DNA of 48,309 bases from an uncultured Lachnospiraceae bacterium. GTDB lineage: Bacteria; Bacillota; Clostridia; Lachnospirales; Lachnospiraceae. The notes below the pieces were generated by a model that saw only the letters and a program-made list of their open reading frames with translations, ran no database searches and was not told where the DNA came from. Below, in pieces: positions 33,631 to 42,518 of this stretch. Numbering within the stretch: the first letter of the stretch is position 1; each line of letters starts with the position of its first letter. Location of the stretch: the NCBI GenBank assembly GCA_905236845.1, contig CAJOQM010000070.1:1-48309 (forward strand), written 5' to 3'. The translations under genes were made by a program, and so were the position numbers.

Positions 33631-36600
33631 ATGGTTAAATCCGGTATTAAAAAATACCTTGTGCCCCTTTTTGCGGCGGCGGTTATTATATTTTTTATAT
33701 CTGTAAGTTCCCGGTTTGTTTATGCCCAAAGTGCTTCCGATTTTATTTCAAATTACGAAGTGCTTACATATGACAGCTATGACGGGCTGGTTTCGGAGCA
33801 GATAAACGCCGTTACCCAGAGCACTGACGGATATATCTGGATAGGTACGTATTCGGGTCTTTATCGTTATGACGGCTACAGATTCGAGGAAGCTTCCCTT
33901 GATGAGAGGATATGCAATGTTACTGCACTTTTTGTCTCATCCGACGGAGCCATGTGGGTAGGTACGAACGACAGCGGTCTTTATGAATTTTATTCCGTAA
34001 ACGGATCCATGAGGCTCTATGCGGCTTATACTACAGACGAAGGCTTTGATTCAGATTCTATCCGTAGCATTTGCGAAGATGATGACGGAAATATTTTCGT
34101 AGGTACTGTGGGCGCCGTATCTGTTATTTCCATAGACGGCAGTGTGACTACCTGTGATGACTGGGAGGATATTTCCGGTATTCACAATCTGTGCTATGCG
34201 GGAGATAATATAGTCTGCGGAGTCACAAACAGCGGCATATTTTTTACCATGGATTCCTCATCTCTTATTGATACTGTTATATGTGACGAAGAAGGCGTTT
34301 ATTATACCTGTGTGGGAAGCGGGGGAGAAGGAACTATCCTGGTGGGAGCGTCATCTGATACAGTCAATGTTTATACGGAAGTAAGAGGAAAGCTTCTTGC
34401 CGGAAAGACCGTGGAAATAAAAGATGCGCAGTATTTTAATACGCTTCTGTATGATGAAGATATGAGGTCGTATTTTTATTGCGCCGAAAACGGCATCGGC
34501 ATCGTGGATATAACAAGGAGCGCATCATACAATCTTAATGTCTATCAATTTGATTCTTCCGCATCGGGAGTAATAAAGGATTATCAGGGAAACATCTGGT
34601 TTACTTCAAACAAGCAGGGAATAATAGAATACTGTGCAGATCCTTTTACGGATATTTTTGCAGGAGCCGATCTGGGGGAGACTGTTGTAAATGCGGTTTC
34701 TGTACATGATGATATTCTTTATGCCGGAGCGGACGACGGACTTTATATGATAGATATGAATTCAGGTCTGTCTGTGGAAAATGATATTATCGAAATGTTC
34801 GAGGGTGTGAGGATCCGGCATATTATGGAGGATTCCTCCGGAAATATGTGGTTTTCCACCTACGGCAAGGACGGCCTTGTGGAAATAAAGTCCGACGGCA
34901 CCGTAAAGACATATACAGAGGAAGAAAGCGGGACCGTAGGCGGGCGATTCAGATGCTGCCTGGAGCTTTCCGACGGCACGGTTTTTGCTGCCAGCAATAT
35001 GGGTCTTAACATTATAAAGAATGAAGAGGTGACAGATACCATAGGGGAAAAAGCCGGCATAAACGCCCAGATCCTTACCATGGTGGAAGAGGAGGACGGG
35101 AGTGTCCTTGCAGGCTCCGACGGCGACGGTATATACAGGATAAAAGACGGAGAAATAGTTGAGAGAATAGACAAAGATTCGGGGCTTTCTACTCTTGTTA
35201 TACTTCGCATAATTCCCTGTGACGACGGATATTTATATGTGACAAGCAACGCCATTTATATTGATGATGGTTCTAAGGTTCGCCGTCTTGAGAATTTCCC
35301 CTATACCAACTGCTATGATATTTATTTAACAGATGAAAACGAGGCATGGATTCTTTCAAGCGCCGGGATTTATCTTGTAAATTACGAAACTCTTATTGCG
35401 GATGAGGAGGCCTATTCCTATAATCTTCTGGATTATTCCCACGGTCTTACCACGTCTATTACCGCAAACGCCTGGATAGACACCAAAGAATCCGATACCG
35501 GCGATATGCTTTATCTGTGCTGCACCGACGGTGTGCGAAGCATAGATACGGGAAATTATATCCGGGGAGATATGGATTATAATATCCTTGTAAATTATCT
35601 TAAATACGAAGATGAAGAGATTCTTCCCGATGAAGAAGGAGTCTTTGTTGTTCCGAAGGGTTCGGGACGAGTGGAAATCCTGCCTGCCGTTCTTGATTAT
35701 ACCATGTCAAATTCCCTTATTCACACATATATAGAGGGCTTAAACAGCCTGGGTATTACTTCTTATCATGAGGAACTGGGCGTGCTTGCCTATACAAATA
35801 TGCCCTACGGCACCTATACCCTCCATGTGGAGATTTTAGACCCTGTAGATGGAACGGCTCTTCGGGATGTTACTTTTGAGATTAAAAAGACCCCCACGGT
35901 TTTTGAGCTTTATTGGGTGCAGGCTCTTATAATCATAGCGGGAATGCTGATTGTAGCCCTTGGAGTATGGTGGGTGATCCATGCTACCATAATCACCCGT
36001 CAGGTAGTTGAGATCCGTGAAGCCCGCGATGAGGCCGAGCGCGCAAACAGCGCAAAGTCCCGTTTCCTTGCCAATATGTCCCATGAAATAAGAACCCCCA
36101 TAAATACCATTATGGGCATGGATGAAATGATACTTCGGGAAAGCCCGGCATCTTCCGGCTTTGCATCTGCCGTTAAAGGCTATGCAAAATCCATAAAAAC
36201 GGCGGCGGATTCTCTCCTTACCCAGGTAAACGATATCCTTGACCTTTCAAAGATAGAGTCGGGCAAGATGGAGCTTGTTGAAAGGGAATACGATACGGCA
36301 GAGCTTCTTAAGGCTGTATGCCTTATGATACGGGTGCGGAGCAATGAAAAGGGGCTTGAATTTATGACGGAAATAACGCCGGAGCTTCCTTCCATGCTGT
36401 TGGGAGATGACGGAAAGATAAAGCAGATTATTTTAAATCTGCTTACAAACGCCGTTAAATACACAAACGAAGGCTATTTCAAGCTTATGGTATCTGTTAC
36501 CGGGAAGTCGGAGGATGCCGTGACTGTGCGTTATGCAGTAGAGGATTCGGGCATAGGTATCCGGCCGGAGGATATGGACAAGCTTTTCAGCGCATATCAG

Positions 36601-37848
36601 CGCCTCGACGAAAAGAAAAACAGCGGCATCCAGGGAACGGGGCTCGGGCTTGATATTTCCCGCCAGTTTGCAGAGCTTATGGGAGGAGGACTCCATGTAG
36701 AGAGCATATACGGTGAAGGCTCTAAATTCTGGTTTGAAGTGCGACAGCCCATAGTTAACCCTGACCCCATAGGAGAGTTTACAGAGGAAGCATCATCAGA
36801 TGAAAATGAAGAATATGTGCCTCTTTTTGAGGCGCCTGATGCAAGGATTCTTGTGGTAGATGATTCGTCGGTTAATCTTACGGTATTTAAGGGTCTGCTT
36901 GCCCGCACAAAAGTACAGATTGATACAGCTGAAAGCGGTGCAAAATGCCTTGAAAAGCTTTCGAAGAATTCATATCATATAGTTTTTCTCGATCATATGA
37001 TGCCCGAAATGGACGGGGTCGAGACTATGCAAAGGATAAGCGGCATGGATATAGAAACGCCGGTGTATGCTCTTACTGCAAATGCCGCAACCAGCGGGGA
37101 TGATTATTATATATCCCGGGGATTTTCCGGATATCTGGCAAAGCCCATAGATGCAAAGATTCTTGAGGAGACTCTCCGAAAGGTCCTGCCTGATGATATC
37201 TTGCATGAAGCATCGGAAAAAACAGATTCCCAATCAGACGAAGAATCTGGTATAATAGAAAGACTATCCGCCATAGACGGTATAAACACGGCTGAAGGAA
37301 TAAAAAACTGCGGAGGGATTGATGGCTATATAGCCACCATATCAGATTTCTATAGCTCCCTGCGCAGCAATTCCGACGAAATCGAAGACGCATACAACCG
37401 CGAGGATTTTGAATTCTTTACCATAAAGGTACATGCCTTAAAGAGCGCTGCCCGGGTAACGGGGATGGGTGAGCTTTCAAAAATGGCCGAACAAATGGAA
37501 GATGAAGGAAAAACCCGGAATATCGAATATATCCGGGCAAATACGGGAGAGCTTCTGGATACATACCGGAGCTTTGAGGATGCCCTTTCTCCCGTATTCT
37601 CCGATGATAATGAAAATGACGACAGACCTTATGCCGATGCGGAGTACATAGAAGATGCCGTAAATGCCCTTTTGGAAGTAGCAGAGGTTATGGATTATGA
37701 TTCTGCTGAAATGATATTGGATGATATAAAAGGCTACAGGCTTGATAATAAATATGCGGAGCTTTTTAAGACTGCGGGAAGGCTTTTAAAGAGTCTTGAC
37801 TGGGAAGGTCTTAAAGATATAATGTATAAAGCTCAAAACGGGGAATAA
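33631..37848 (+). CDS. Two-component-regulator propeller hybrid kinase (HK-REC-Hpt)
   Basis: A 1405-residue membrane kinase. A signal/anchor helix (8-32) precedes an extracellular sensor made of repeated Reg_prop blades (e.g. DGYIWIGTYSGLYRYDG, DGAMWVGTNDSGLYEF, GNIWFTSNKQGIIEY) and a Y_Y_Y-like beta domain (about 680-755). One membrane helix lies at 759-785. Inside the cell come HisKA with H818 (SHEIRTPINTIMG), HATPase (NLLTNAVKYT, DSGIGI, GTGLGLDI), REC with D1121 (FLDHMMPEMDG), Hpt with H1268 (VHALKSAARVTG) and an extra helical domain (about 1339-1405). In other bacteria such sensors detect oligosaccharides; the ligand here is unknown. An in-frame TTG at 33613 lies in the promoter and is not used. 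Confidence 0.93.
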   Translation: MVKSGIKKYLVPLFAAAVIIFFISVSSRFVYAQSASDFISNYEVLTYDSYDGLVSEQINAVTQSTDGYIWIGTYSGLYRYDGYRFEEASLDERICNVTALFVSSDGAMWVGTNDSGLYEFYSVNGSMRLYAAYTTDEGFDSDSIRSICEDDDGNIFVGTVGAVSVISIDGSVTTCDDWEDISGIHNLCYAGDNIVCGVTNSGIFFTMDSSSLIDTVICDEEGVYYTCVGSGGEGTILVGASSDTVNVYTEVRGKLLAGKTVEIKDAQYFNTLLYDEDMRSYFYCAENGIGIVDITRSASYNLNVYQFDSSASGVIKDYQGNIWFTSNKQGIIEYCADPFTDIFAGADLGETVVNAVSVHDDILYAGADDGLYMIDMNSGLSVENDIIEMFEGVRIRHIMEDSSGNMWFSTYGKDGLVEIKSDGTVKTYTEEESGTVGGRFRCCLELSDGTVFAASNMGLNIIKNEEVTDTIGEKAGINAQILTMVEEEDGSVLAGSDGDGIYRIKDGEIVERIDKDSGLSTLVILRIIPCDDGYLYVTSNAIYIDDGSKVRRLENFPYTNCYDIYLTDENEAWILSSAGIYLVNYETLIADEEAYSYNLLDYSHGLTTSITANAWIDTKESDTGDMLYLCCTDGVRSIDTGNYIRGDMDYNILVNYLKYEDEEILPDEEGVFVVPKGSGRVEILPAVLDYTMSNSLIHTYIEGLNSLGITSYHEELGVLAYTNMPYGTYTLHVEILDPVDGTALRDVTFEIKKTPTVFELYWVQALIIIAGMLIVALGVWWVIHATIITRQVVEIREARDEAERANSAKSRFLANMSHEIRTPINTIMGMDEMILRESPASSGFASAVKGYAKSIKTAADSLLTQVNDILDLSKIESGKMELVEREYDTAELLKAVCLMIRVRSNEKGLEFMTEITPELPSMLLGDDGKIKQIILNLLTNAVKYTNEGYFKLMVSVTGKSEDAVTVRYAVEDSGIGIRPEDMDKLFSAYQRLDEKKNSGIQGTGLGLDISRQFAELMGGGLHVESIYGEGSKFWFEVRQPIVNPDPIGEFTEEASSDENEEYVPLFEAPDARILVVDDSSVNLTVFKGLLARTKVQIDTAESGAKCLEKLSKNSYHIVFLDHMMPEMDGVETMQRISGMDIETPVYALTANAATSGDDYYISRGFSGYLAKPIDAKILEETLRKVLPDDILHEASEKTDSQSDEESGIIERLSAIDGINTAEGIKNCGGIDGYIATISDFYSSLRSNSDEIEDAYNREDFEFFTIKVHALKSAARVTGMGELSKMAEQMEDEGKTRNIEYIRANTGELLDTYRSFEDALSPVFSDDNENDDRPYADAEYIEDAVNALLEVAEVMDYDSAEMILDDIKGYRLDNKYAELFKTAGRLLKSLDWEGLKDIMYKAQNGE

Positions 37849-37851
37849 ATC

Positions 37852-38607
37852 ATGGCTGGAAGGATAATGGTAATAGCCGGCAAAGAATCATTTATGGTCC
37901 GGGCTTTGGTTAAAAAAATAAAAGACAGCGGATTTGAAGCCGTAGTCGTAAAGGATGATGTTAACAGCGTACACGCTGCCTGGGACAGCGCCGATGTATA
38001 TACATATTATCTGGAGACATCGGAAAAAGTAAATATGAAGCTTATCACATTTATGAAGGATCAGCTCTCGGCAACAGGCAGCAAGCTTGTCCTTATAGGG
38101 GAAAAATCCGACGCCGGCATTGTCAGGGAAAAAATGAACCCAAGTCTTATACTGGAGACTTTTCTGCGTCCTTTGGATACGTCAAAATATATTCAGAAGG
38201 TGGGGGATTATCTGGCAAAGGGGAAAGATAACGCTTCGGAGAAGAAGTCCGTTATGATAGTAGATGATGATCCTACTTATATGGGATTAATAAGGGGCTG
38301 GCTAAAAGATGAATATAATGTTATTATGGCAGCATCCGGTGCCCAGGCTTTGTCGAATCTTGCCTTAAAACATGTGGATCTTATACTTCTTGATTATGAG
38401 ATGCCTGTAGTAGACGGATCCCAGGTTCTGGAGATGCTGCGCAGCGACAAGACCTATGCGAAGATTCCGGTGTTTTTCCTAACGGGAAAATCCGACAAGG
38501 AATCTGTGATGAAAGTTTTGGAAATGAAGCCCGATAATTATGTTCTTAAAACCGTGGAAAGAGAAGATCTTTTAATGATGCTTAGAAAATTTTTCATGGG
38601 TATGTAA
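37852..38607 (+). CDS. Pseudo-receiver/receiver response regulator, second copy
   Basis: A 251-residue paralogue of the protein at 28967-29827, again directly after a HK-REC-Hpt kinase (3-base gap). The N-terminal half (1-125) is a receiver-like fold with no acidic pocket and no phospho-acceptor (IMVIAGKESFMVRALVKKI). The C-terminal half (135-251) is a good REC domain with DDD, D181 (LILLDYEMPVVDG), FLTGKSDKESVMKVLEMKP and LKT. The segment LTGKxDKESVMKV is almost identical in the two copies. It has no output domain. It is probably the direct acceptor from the Hpt of the preceding kinase. GGGGA precedes the start. Confidence 0.85.
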   Translation: MAGRIMVIAGKESFMVRALVKKIKDSGFEAVVVKDDVNSVHAAWDSADVYTYYLETSEKVNMKLITFMKDQLSATGSKLVLIGEKSDAGIVREKMNPSLILETFLRPLDTSKYIQKVGDYLAKGKDNASEKKSVMIVDDDPTYMGLIRGWLKDEYNVIMAASGAQALSNLALKHVDLILLDYEMPVVDGSQVLEMLRSDKTYAKIPVFFLTGKSDKESVMKVLEMKPDNYVLKTVEREDLLMMLRKFFMGM

Positions 38608-38635
38608 CAACAAAGCAAATTAAGGGGAAATGCTT

Positions 38636-40681
38636 ATGAAGGATATGGAAAAAATATACGGCTCATTTGAAAAAATATATGATTTTGCATTCTGGGTAAC
38701 CACAGATGAAAAAAGGGTTTACCCTTTGAAAGCAGAGGAAAATAACAAAGTCTTTATGCATAGGGAATACTGGGATTATGACGGACTTGTGGAGGCTGCC
38801 GTAAGGAATTCCGTAGCCCGAGATTACAAAGAAGAATTCAAAAAATTCCACGACCTTGACACCATAGATGACAGGATGTTCGGGAAGGAAAGAATATATT
38901 TTGAATACCAGACTACAGACGGCAAATGGGTAAGGCTCTATGTCGTGGTGGCGGAAAGAAACGATGAGGGCTGGATAGAGATCCTTACGTTCTCCGGCAG
39001 AGATATTACAGATGTAAAGCAAAAAGAAATAAATTACGAGAAAGCCCTGATCGACTCCATGCAGGAAGCAAAGAAAGCAAACGAGGCAAAGACCTCCTTC
39101 CTCTCCCAGCTTTCCCATGATATAAGGACGCCCATGAATGCTATTATGGGCTATTCGGAGCTCCTTATCAGAAACAGCGAGGATCCCCGGAAAGTCCTTG
39201 ATTATACCGACAGAATTCGGTTCTCCGGAGACCAGCTTTTGAATATCATTAACGACGTTCTTGATATGACAAAGATAGAATCCGGCAAGATTGATGTAAA
39301 TCTTCGGGAAGCTAGGCTTTCCGATTTGATTTCATCCGTATATGATATGATTTTGCCCCAGGCTCAAAAGGCCGGGCTCGAAGCGCTTATACATACAAAA
39401 ACACTGGATGAGGATGTTTTCCTAATGGATGATATAAGGCTCTCCCAGGTCATTGCCAATCTTCTGGAAAATGCTCTGAAATATACGGAAAAAGGAAATA
39501 TTTCCGTAGAAATATCCATGAGTCATACGGATAATCCTTCCATGAGAAATATATGCTTTACTGTTTCGGATACGGGATGCGGTATGTCCGAGGAATTTAT
39601 GCACCGGATGTTTGAACCTTTTGCCAGGGAAAAAAGAGAAAGCATGGGGAATATCCCCGGTACGGGGCTTGGTCTTGCCATATGCAGGAATCTTATGGAT
39701 ATTATGGGAGGATCCATAACCGCAGAAAGCTTTTTGTATGAGGGCTCTACATTCAGGGTAAGCCTTCCCGTAAGAATATACGAAAGGAAGCTTGATGATA
39801 AGGATGCCTTTTTGAATACGGGAATCAGGCGTATTATTATTGCCGATGCGGATATTATTGAATGTGAAAATGTCCGGGAAATGATGGAAAATCTGAATGT
39901 GGATGTGGATTTTGCGACTACCGAAATTGAGTTTACGGACAGATTAAAGAAATCCATAGAGTCCGGAGAAAAGTATGATGTAATACTGATCAACGAGGAT
40001 TTCGTCGGGAAAGAAAGGCAAAATATAGAAAAATTAAGCAGCTTTATAAAAGAAACCGGCGATATGAAGGTGATTGTTACCGCATATGAGGATTCCTTCA
40101 TAAAGGAAAATCTTGATGAAGCCATGAAAATGGGAATAAATGCATTTTTGCCAAAACCCTTTGTTCCCATCAGGTTTATGGAGCTTATGGAAAATCTTGA
40201 CAGGAGTAAAGAGGGGCAGGAAGGCCTTAAATATACTCTGGATGGGGATTACGGTTGTGAGGATTCCTATTCTATCCGGGGACTTAAGATCCTTGCTGCA
40301 GAGGATAATATCATAAACAGGGAGCTGTTAAACGAGATACTCGTTACGGAGGGCGCCGATACTTCCATGGCATGTAACGGTCTTGAGGCGCTTGATATGT
40401 ATCTTGCGGAGGAAGAAAGCAAATATGATCTTATACTTATGGATGTGCAGATGTCCGTTATGGACGGGCTTGAAGCTTCTCGCCGTATAAGGGCTTCGGG
40501 AAGAAAGGATTCCGAGGATATACCTATCATCGCTCTTACGGCAAATGCCTTTTATGAGGATGTGCTGGAAACGGCACGGGCGGGCATGAACGCCCATGTT
40601 GCAAAGCCTATGGATATTACGGAGCTTAAGAAGACCATTATACAGCTTACAGGAAAGGAAGAGACGAAAGCTTATGCTTAA
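38636..40681 (+). CDS. PAS hybrid histidine kinase with dead and live receivers
   Basis: A 681-residue cytoplasmic kinase. An N-terminal PAS/PAC-like domain (about 1-125) is followed by HisKA with H161 (LSHDIRTPMNAIMG), HATPase (NLLENALKYT, DTGCGM, GTGLGLAI), a first receiver in which the phospho-acceptor is replaced by N453 (VILINEDFVG), and a second receiver with D603 (LILMDVQMSVMDG). It lacks an Hpt domain, so phosphate must leave through one of the Hpt proteins nearby. Of two close ATGs, 38636 has the correct 8-base distance from AAGGGG (38622-38627); 38630 is too close. Its last eight bases overlap the next gene. Confidence 0.9.
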   Translation: MKDMEKIYGSFEKIYDFAFWVTTDEKRVYPLKAEENNKVFMHREYWDYDGLVEAAVRNSVARDYKEEFKKFHDLDTIDDRMFGKERIYFEYQTTDGKWVRLYVVVAERNDEGWIEILTFSGRDITDVKQKEINYEKALIDSMQEAKKANEAKTSFLSQLSHDIRTPMNAIMGYSELLIRNSEDPRKVLDYTDRIRFSGDQLLNIINDVLDMTKIESGKIDVNLREARLSDLISSVYDMILPQAQKAGLEALIHTKTLDEDVFLMDDIRLSQVIANLLENALKYTEKGNISVEISMSHTDNPSMRNICFTVSDTGCGMSEEFMHRMFEPFAREKRESMGNIPGTGLGLAICRNLMDIMGGSITAESFLYEGSTFRVSLPVRIYERKLDDKDAFLNTGIRRIIIADADIIECENVREMMENLNVDVDFATTEIEFTDRLKKSIESGEKYDVILINEDFVGKERQNIEKLSSFIKETGDMKVIVTAYEDSFIKENLDEAMKMGINAFLPKPFVPIRFMELMENLDRSKEGQEGLKYTLDGDYGCEDSYSIRGLKILAAEDNIINRELLNEILVTEGADTSMACNGLEALDMYLAEEESKYDLILMDVQMSVMDGLEASRRIRASGRKDSEDIPIIALTANAFYEDVLETARAGMNAHVAKPMDITELKKTIIQLTGKEETKAYA

Positions 40682-41627
40682 GGATTTTTTGGGAATAGAA
40701 TTCCCCGTTATACAGGGAGGAATGCAATACCTCGGAGTGCCGGAGTTTGCGGCCTGTGTAAGTAATGCGGGAGGCGCAGGCACCATAAACCGTACCTGCT
40801 ATGATAATAACGAGGATTTTGCGGCTGCATTGAAAAAGATGCAGTCTCTTACAGATAAGCCTTATATCGTAAATATTTCCCTGCTTCCCGATGCAAATGT
40901 GGGTGACAATACCATAGAAACCATCAATATCTGTGGTAAATACGGCGTAAAAGCAATAGAGACGGCTGGAACGAACCCGAAGAATCTTGTTGACATAATT
41001 CACGAGAACAATATTCTTCATATTCACAAGGTGCCCGCAGTACGCTATGCTTTGTCGGCACAAAAAGCCGGTGTGGATGCCGTGACTGTCGTAGGCTATG
41101 AATGCGGAGGGCATCCGGGTAAATACGACGCAGGGAGCATAGTGCTTACAAGAAAAGCCGCTAAAGAGCTTGATATTCCTGTTATAGCCGGAGGCGGGTA
41201 TGCCGACGGCTACGGCGTGGCTGCGGCCATAGCCATGGGAGCTGCAGGCGTTGTTATGGGGACCCGGTTTGTGGCGACGAAAGAATGCATGCTTCATGAT
41301 AATTTTAAAAAGATGATCACCCAAATGGACGAAAACAGCACCCTCCTTTGCCAAAAGAGCATAAACAACGCCTTCCGCGTGGCTGATAACGAATGCGCAA
41401 GGAAATGCCTTGAGATAGAGGCGAAAGGGGATGTTACGCTGGATAAGCTTATGCCTGTAATTTCAGGAGCAAGGCAGGTTACAGCATACGAAAACGGAGA
41501 TACGGACTATTGTATGTTCCCCATGGGAATGAGTGCGGGTCTGGTAGACGATATTCCCACGGTGCAGCAGCTTTTTGACAATATGAAAGCAGAATATGCG
41601 GATGCTATATTGAATCTGGGCAGATAG
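40674..41627 (+). CDS. Nitronate monooxygenase/FabK-like flavoprotein
   Basis: A 317-residue FMN TIM-barrel protein of the NMO/2-nitropropane dioxygenase family (also home of the enoyl-ACP reductase FabK). Seen: FPVIQGGMQYLGVPEFAA at the N-terminus, VGYECGGHPG and IAGGGYADG...GAAGVVMGTRF, the FMN-phosphate loops. The start ATG overlaps the kinase gene by eight bases, with AAGGAAGAG before it. It could detoxify alkyl nitronates or reduce an enoyl substrate. An 18-base gap to metF suggests continued cotranscription. Confidence 0.85.
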   Translation: MLKDFLGIEFPVIQGGMQYLGVPEFAACVSNAGGAGTINRTCYDNNEDFAAALKKMQSLTDKPYIVNISLLPDANVGDNTIETINICGKYGVKAIETAGTNPKNLVDIIHENNILHIHKVPAVRYALSAQKAGVDAVTVVGYECGGHPGKYDAGSIVLTRKAAKELDIPVIAGGGYADGYGVAAAIAMGAAGVVMGTRFVATKECMLHDNFKKMITQMDENSTLLCQKSINNAFRVADNECARKCLEIEAKGDVTLDKLMPVISGARQVTAYENGDTDYCMFPMGMSAGLVDDIPTVQQLFDNMKAEYADAILNLGR

Positions 41628-41645
41628 ATAAAGAAAGGAAAAACG

Positions 41646-42518
41646 ATGAAGGTAAGTCAGATATTGGCAAACGGAAGACAGTCACTGTCTTTTGAGATAT
41701 TTCCGCCGAAGAAGGAATCGGCATTTGAATCTATTAAGGAGGCTACGGAAAAGGTAGCAAGCCTTAATCCCGATTATATGAGTGTAACCTACGGAGCAGG
41801 CGGCGGAAGGAGCCGCTTTACCGTGGATGTGGCTGTAAATCTCATGGAAAAATACGGAACCACCATGGTAGCCCACTTAACCTGCGTATCTTCCACGAAA
41901 GAACAGATAGATGAGCAGATAAGCCGCATGAAGGAAACCGGCATTGAAAATATCCTTGCTCTTCGGGGAGATATACCTGCCGACGCTCCTGCCCGGGAGG
42001 ACTGGAGCTTTCAGCATGCGTCGGAGCTTGTGCGCTATATAAGGAGCCAGGGGGATTTTTGCGTAGGCGGCGCCTGCTATCCCGAGGGACATCCGGAATC
42101 CGAGCATATCATGCTTGATATTGCCAATATGAAAAAGAAGCAGGATGCGGGGCTTGACTATTTTGTGACCCAGATGTTCTTTGACAACAACGTGCTTTAT
42201 AACTATCTTTTCAAGATGCGTGAATCAGGAATCACCATTCCCGTTATTCCGGGCATTATGCCCTTTACGAAAAAGTCCCAGCTAAAGTCTATCCGCGACC
42301 TGTCGGGATCCTTCCTGCCACAGCGCTTTATTCAGATGGTAGACCGCTTCGGAGACGATCCTAAGTCCATGAAGCAGGCGGGTATCGCTTATGCCACGGA
42401 TCAGATAATAGATCTTTATGCAAACGCCATAGACCATGTCCATGTATATACCATGAACGATTACGAGGTGGCGGGAGCTATCTTAAGGAATCTAAGCCAC
42501 ATTATAGGAAGAGACTGA
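41646..42518 (+). CDS. metF: 5,10-methylenetetrahydrofolate reductase
   Basis: A 290-residue FAD TIM-barrel enzyme making 5-methyl-THF, the methyl donor for MetH (or a step of the Wood-Ljungdahl methyl branch). Signatures: LSFEIFPPKKE at the N-terminus, MSVTYGAGGG, LTCVSST, ILALRGD and YFVTQMFFDN, in family order. AAAGGA precedes the ATG. Its stop overlaps the next start (TGATG, 42516-42520), and that next gene encodes a MetH reactivation domain, so the methionine function is favoured. Confidence 0.95.
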   Translation: MKVSQILANGRQSLSFEIFPPKKESAFESIKEATEKVASLNPDYMSVTYGAGGGRSRFTVDVAVNLMEKYGTTMVAHLTCVSSTKEQIDEQISRMKETGIENILALRGDIPADAPAREDWSFQHASELVRYIRSQGDFCVGGACYPEGHPESEHIMLDIANMKKKQDAGLDYFVTQMFFDNNVLYNYLFKMRESGITIPVIPGIMPFTKKSQLKSIRDLSGSFLPQRFIQMVDRFGDDPKSMKQAGIAYATDQIIDLYANAIDHVHVYTMNDYEVAGAILRNLSHIIGRD

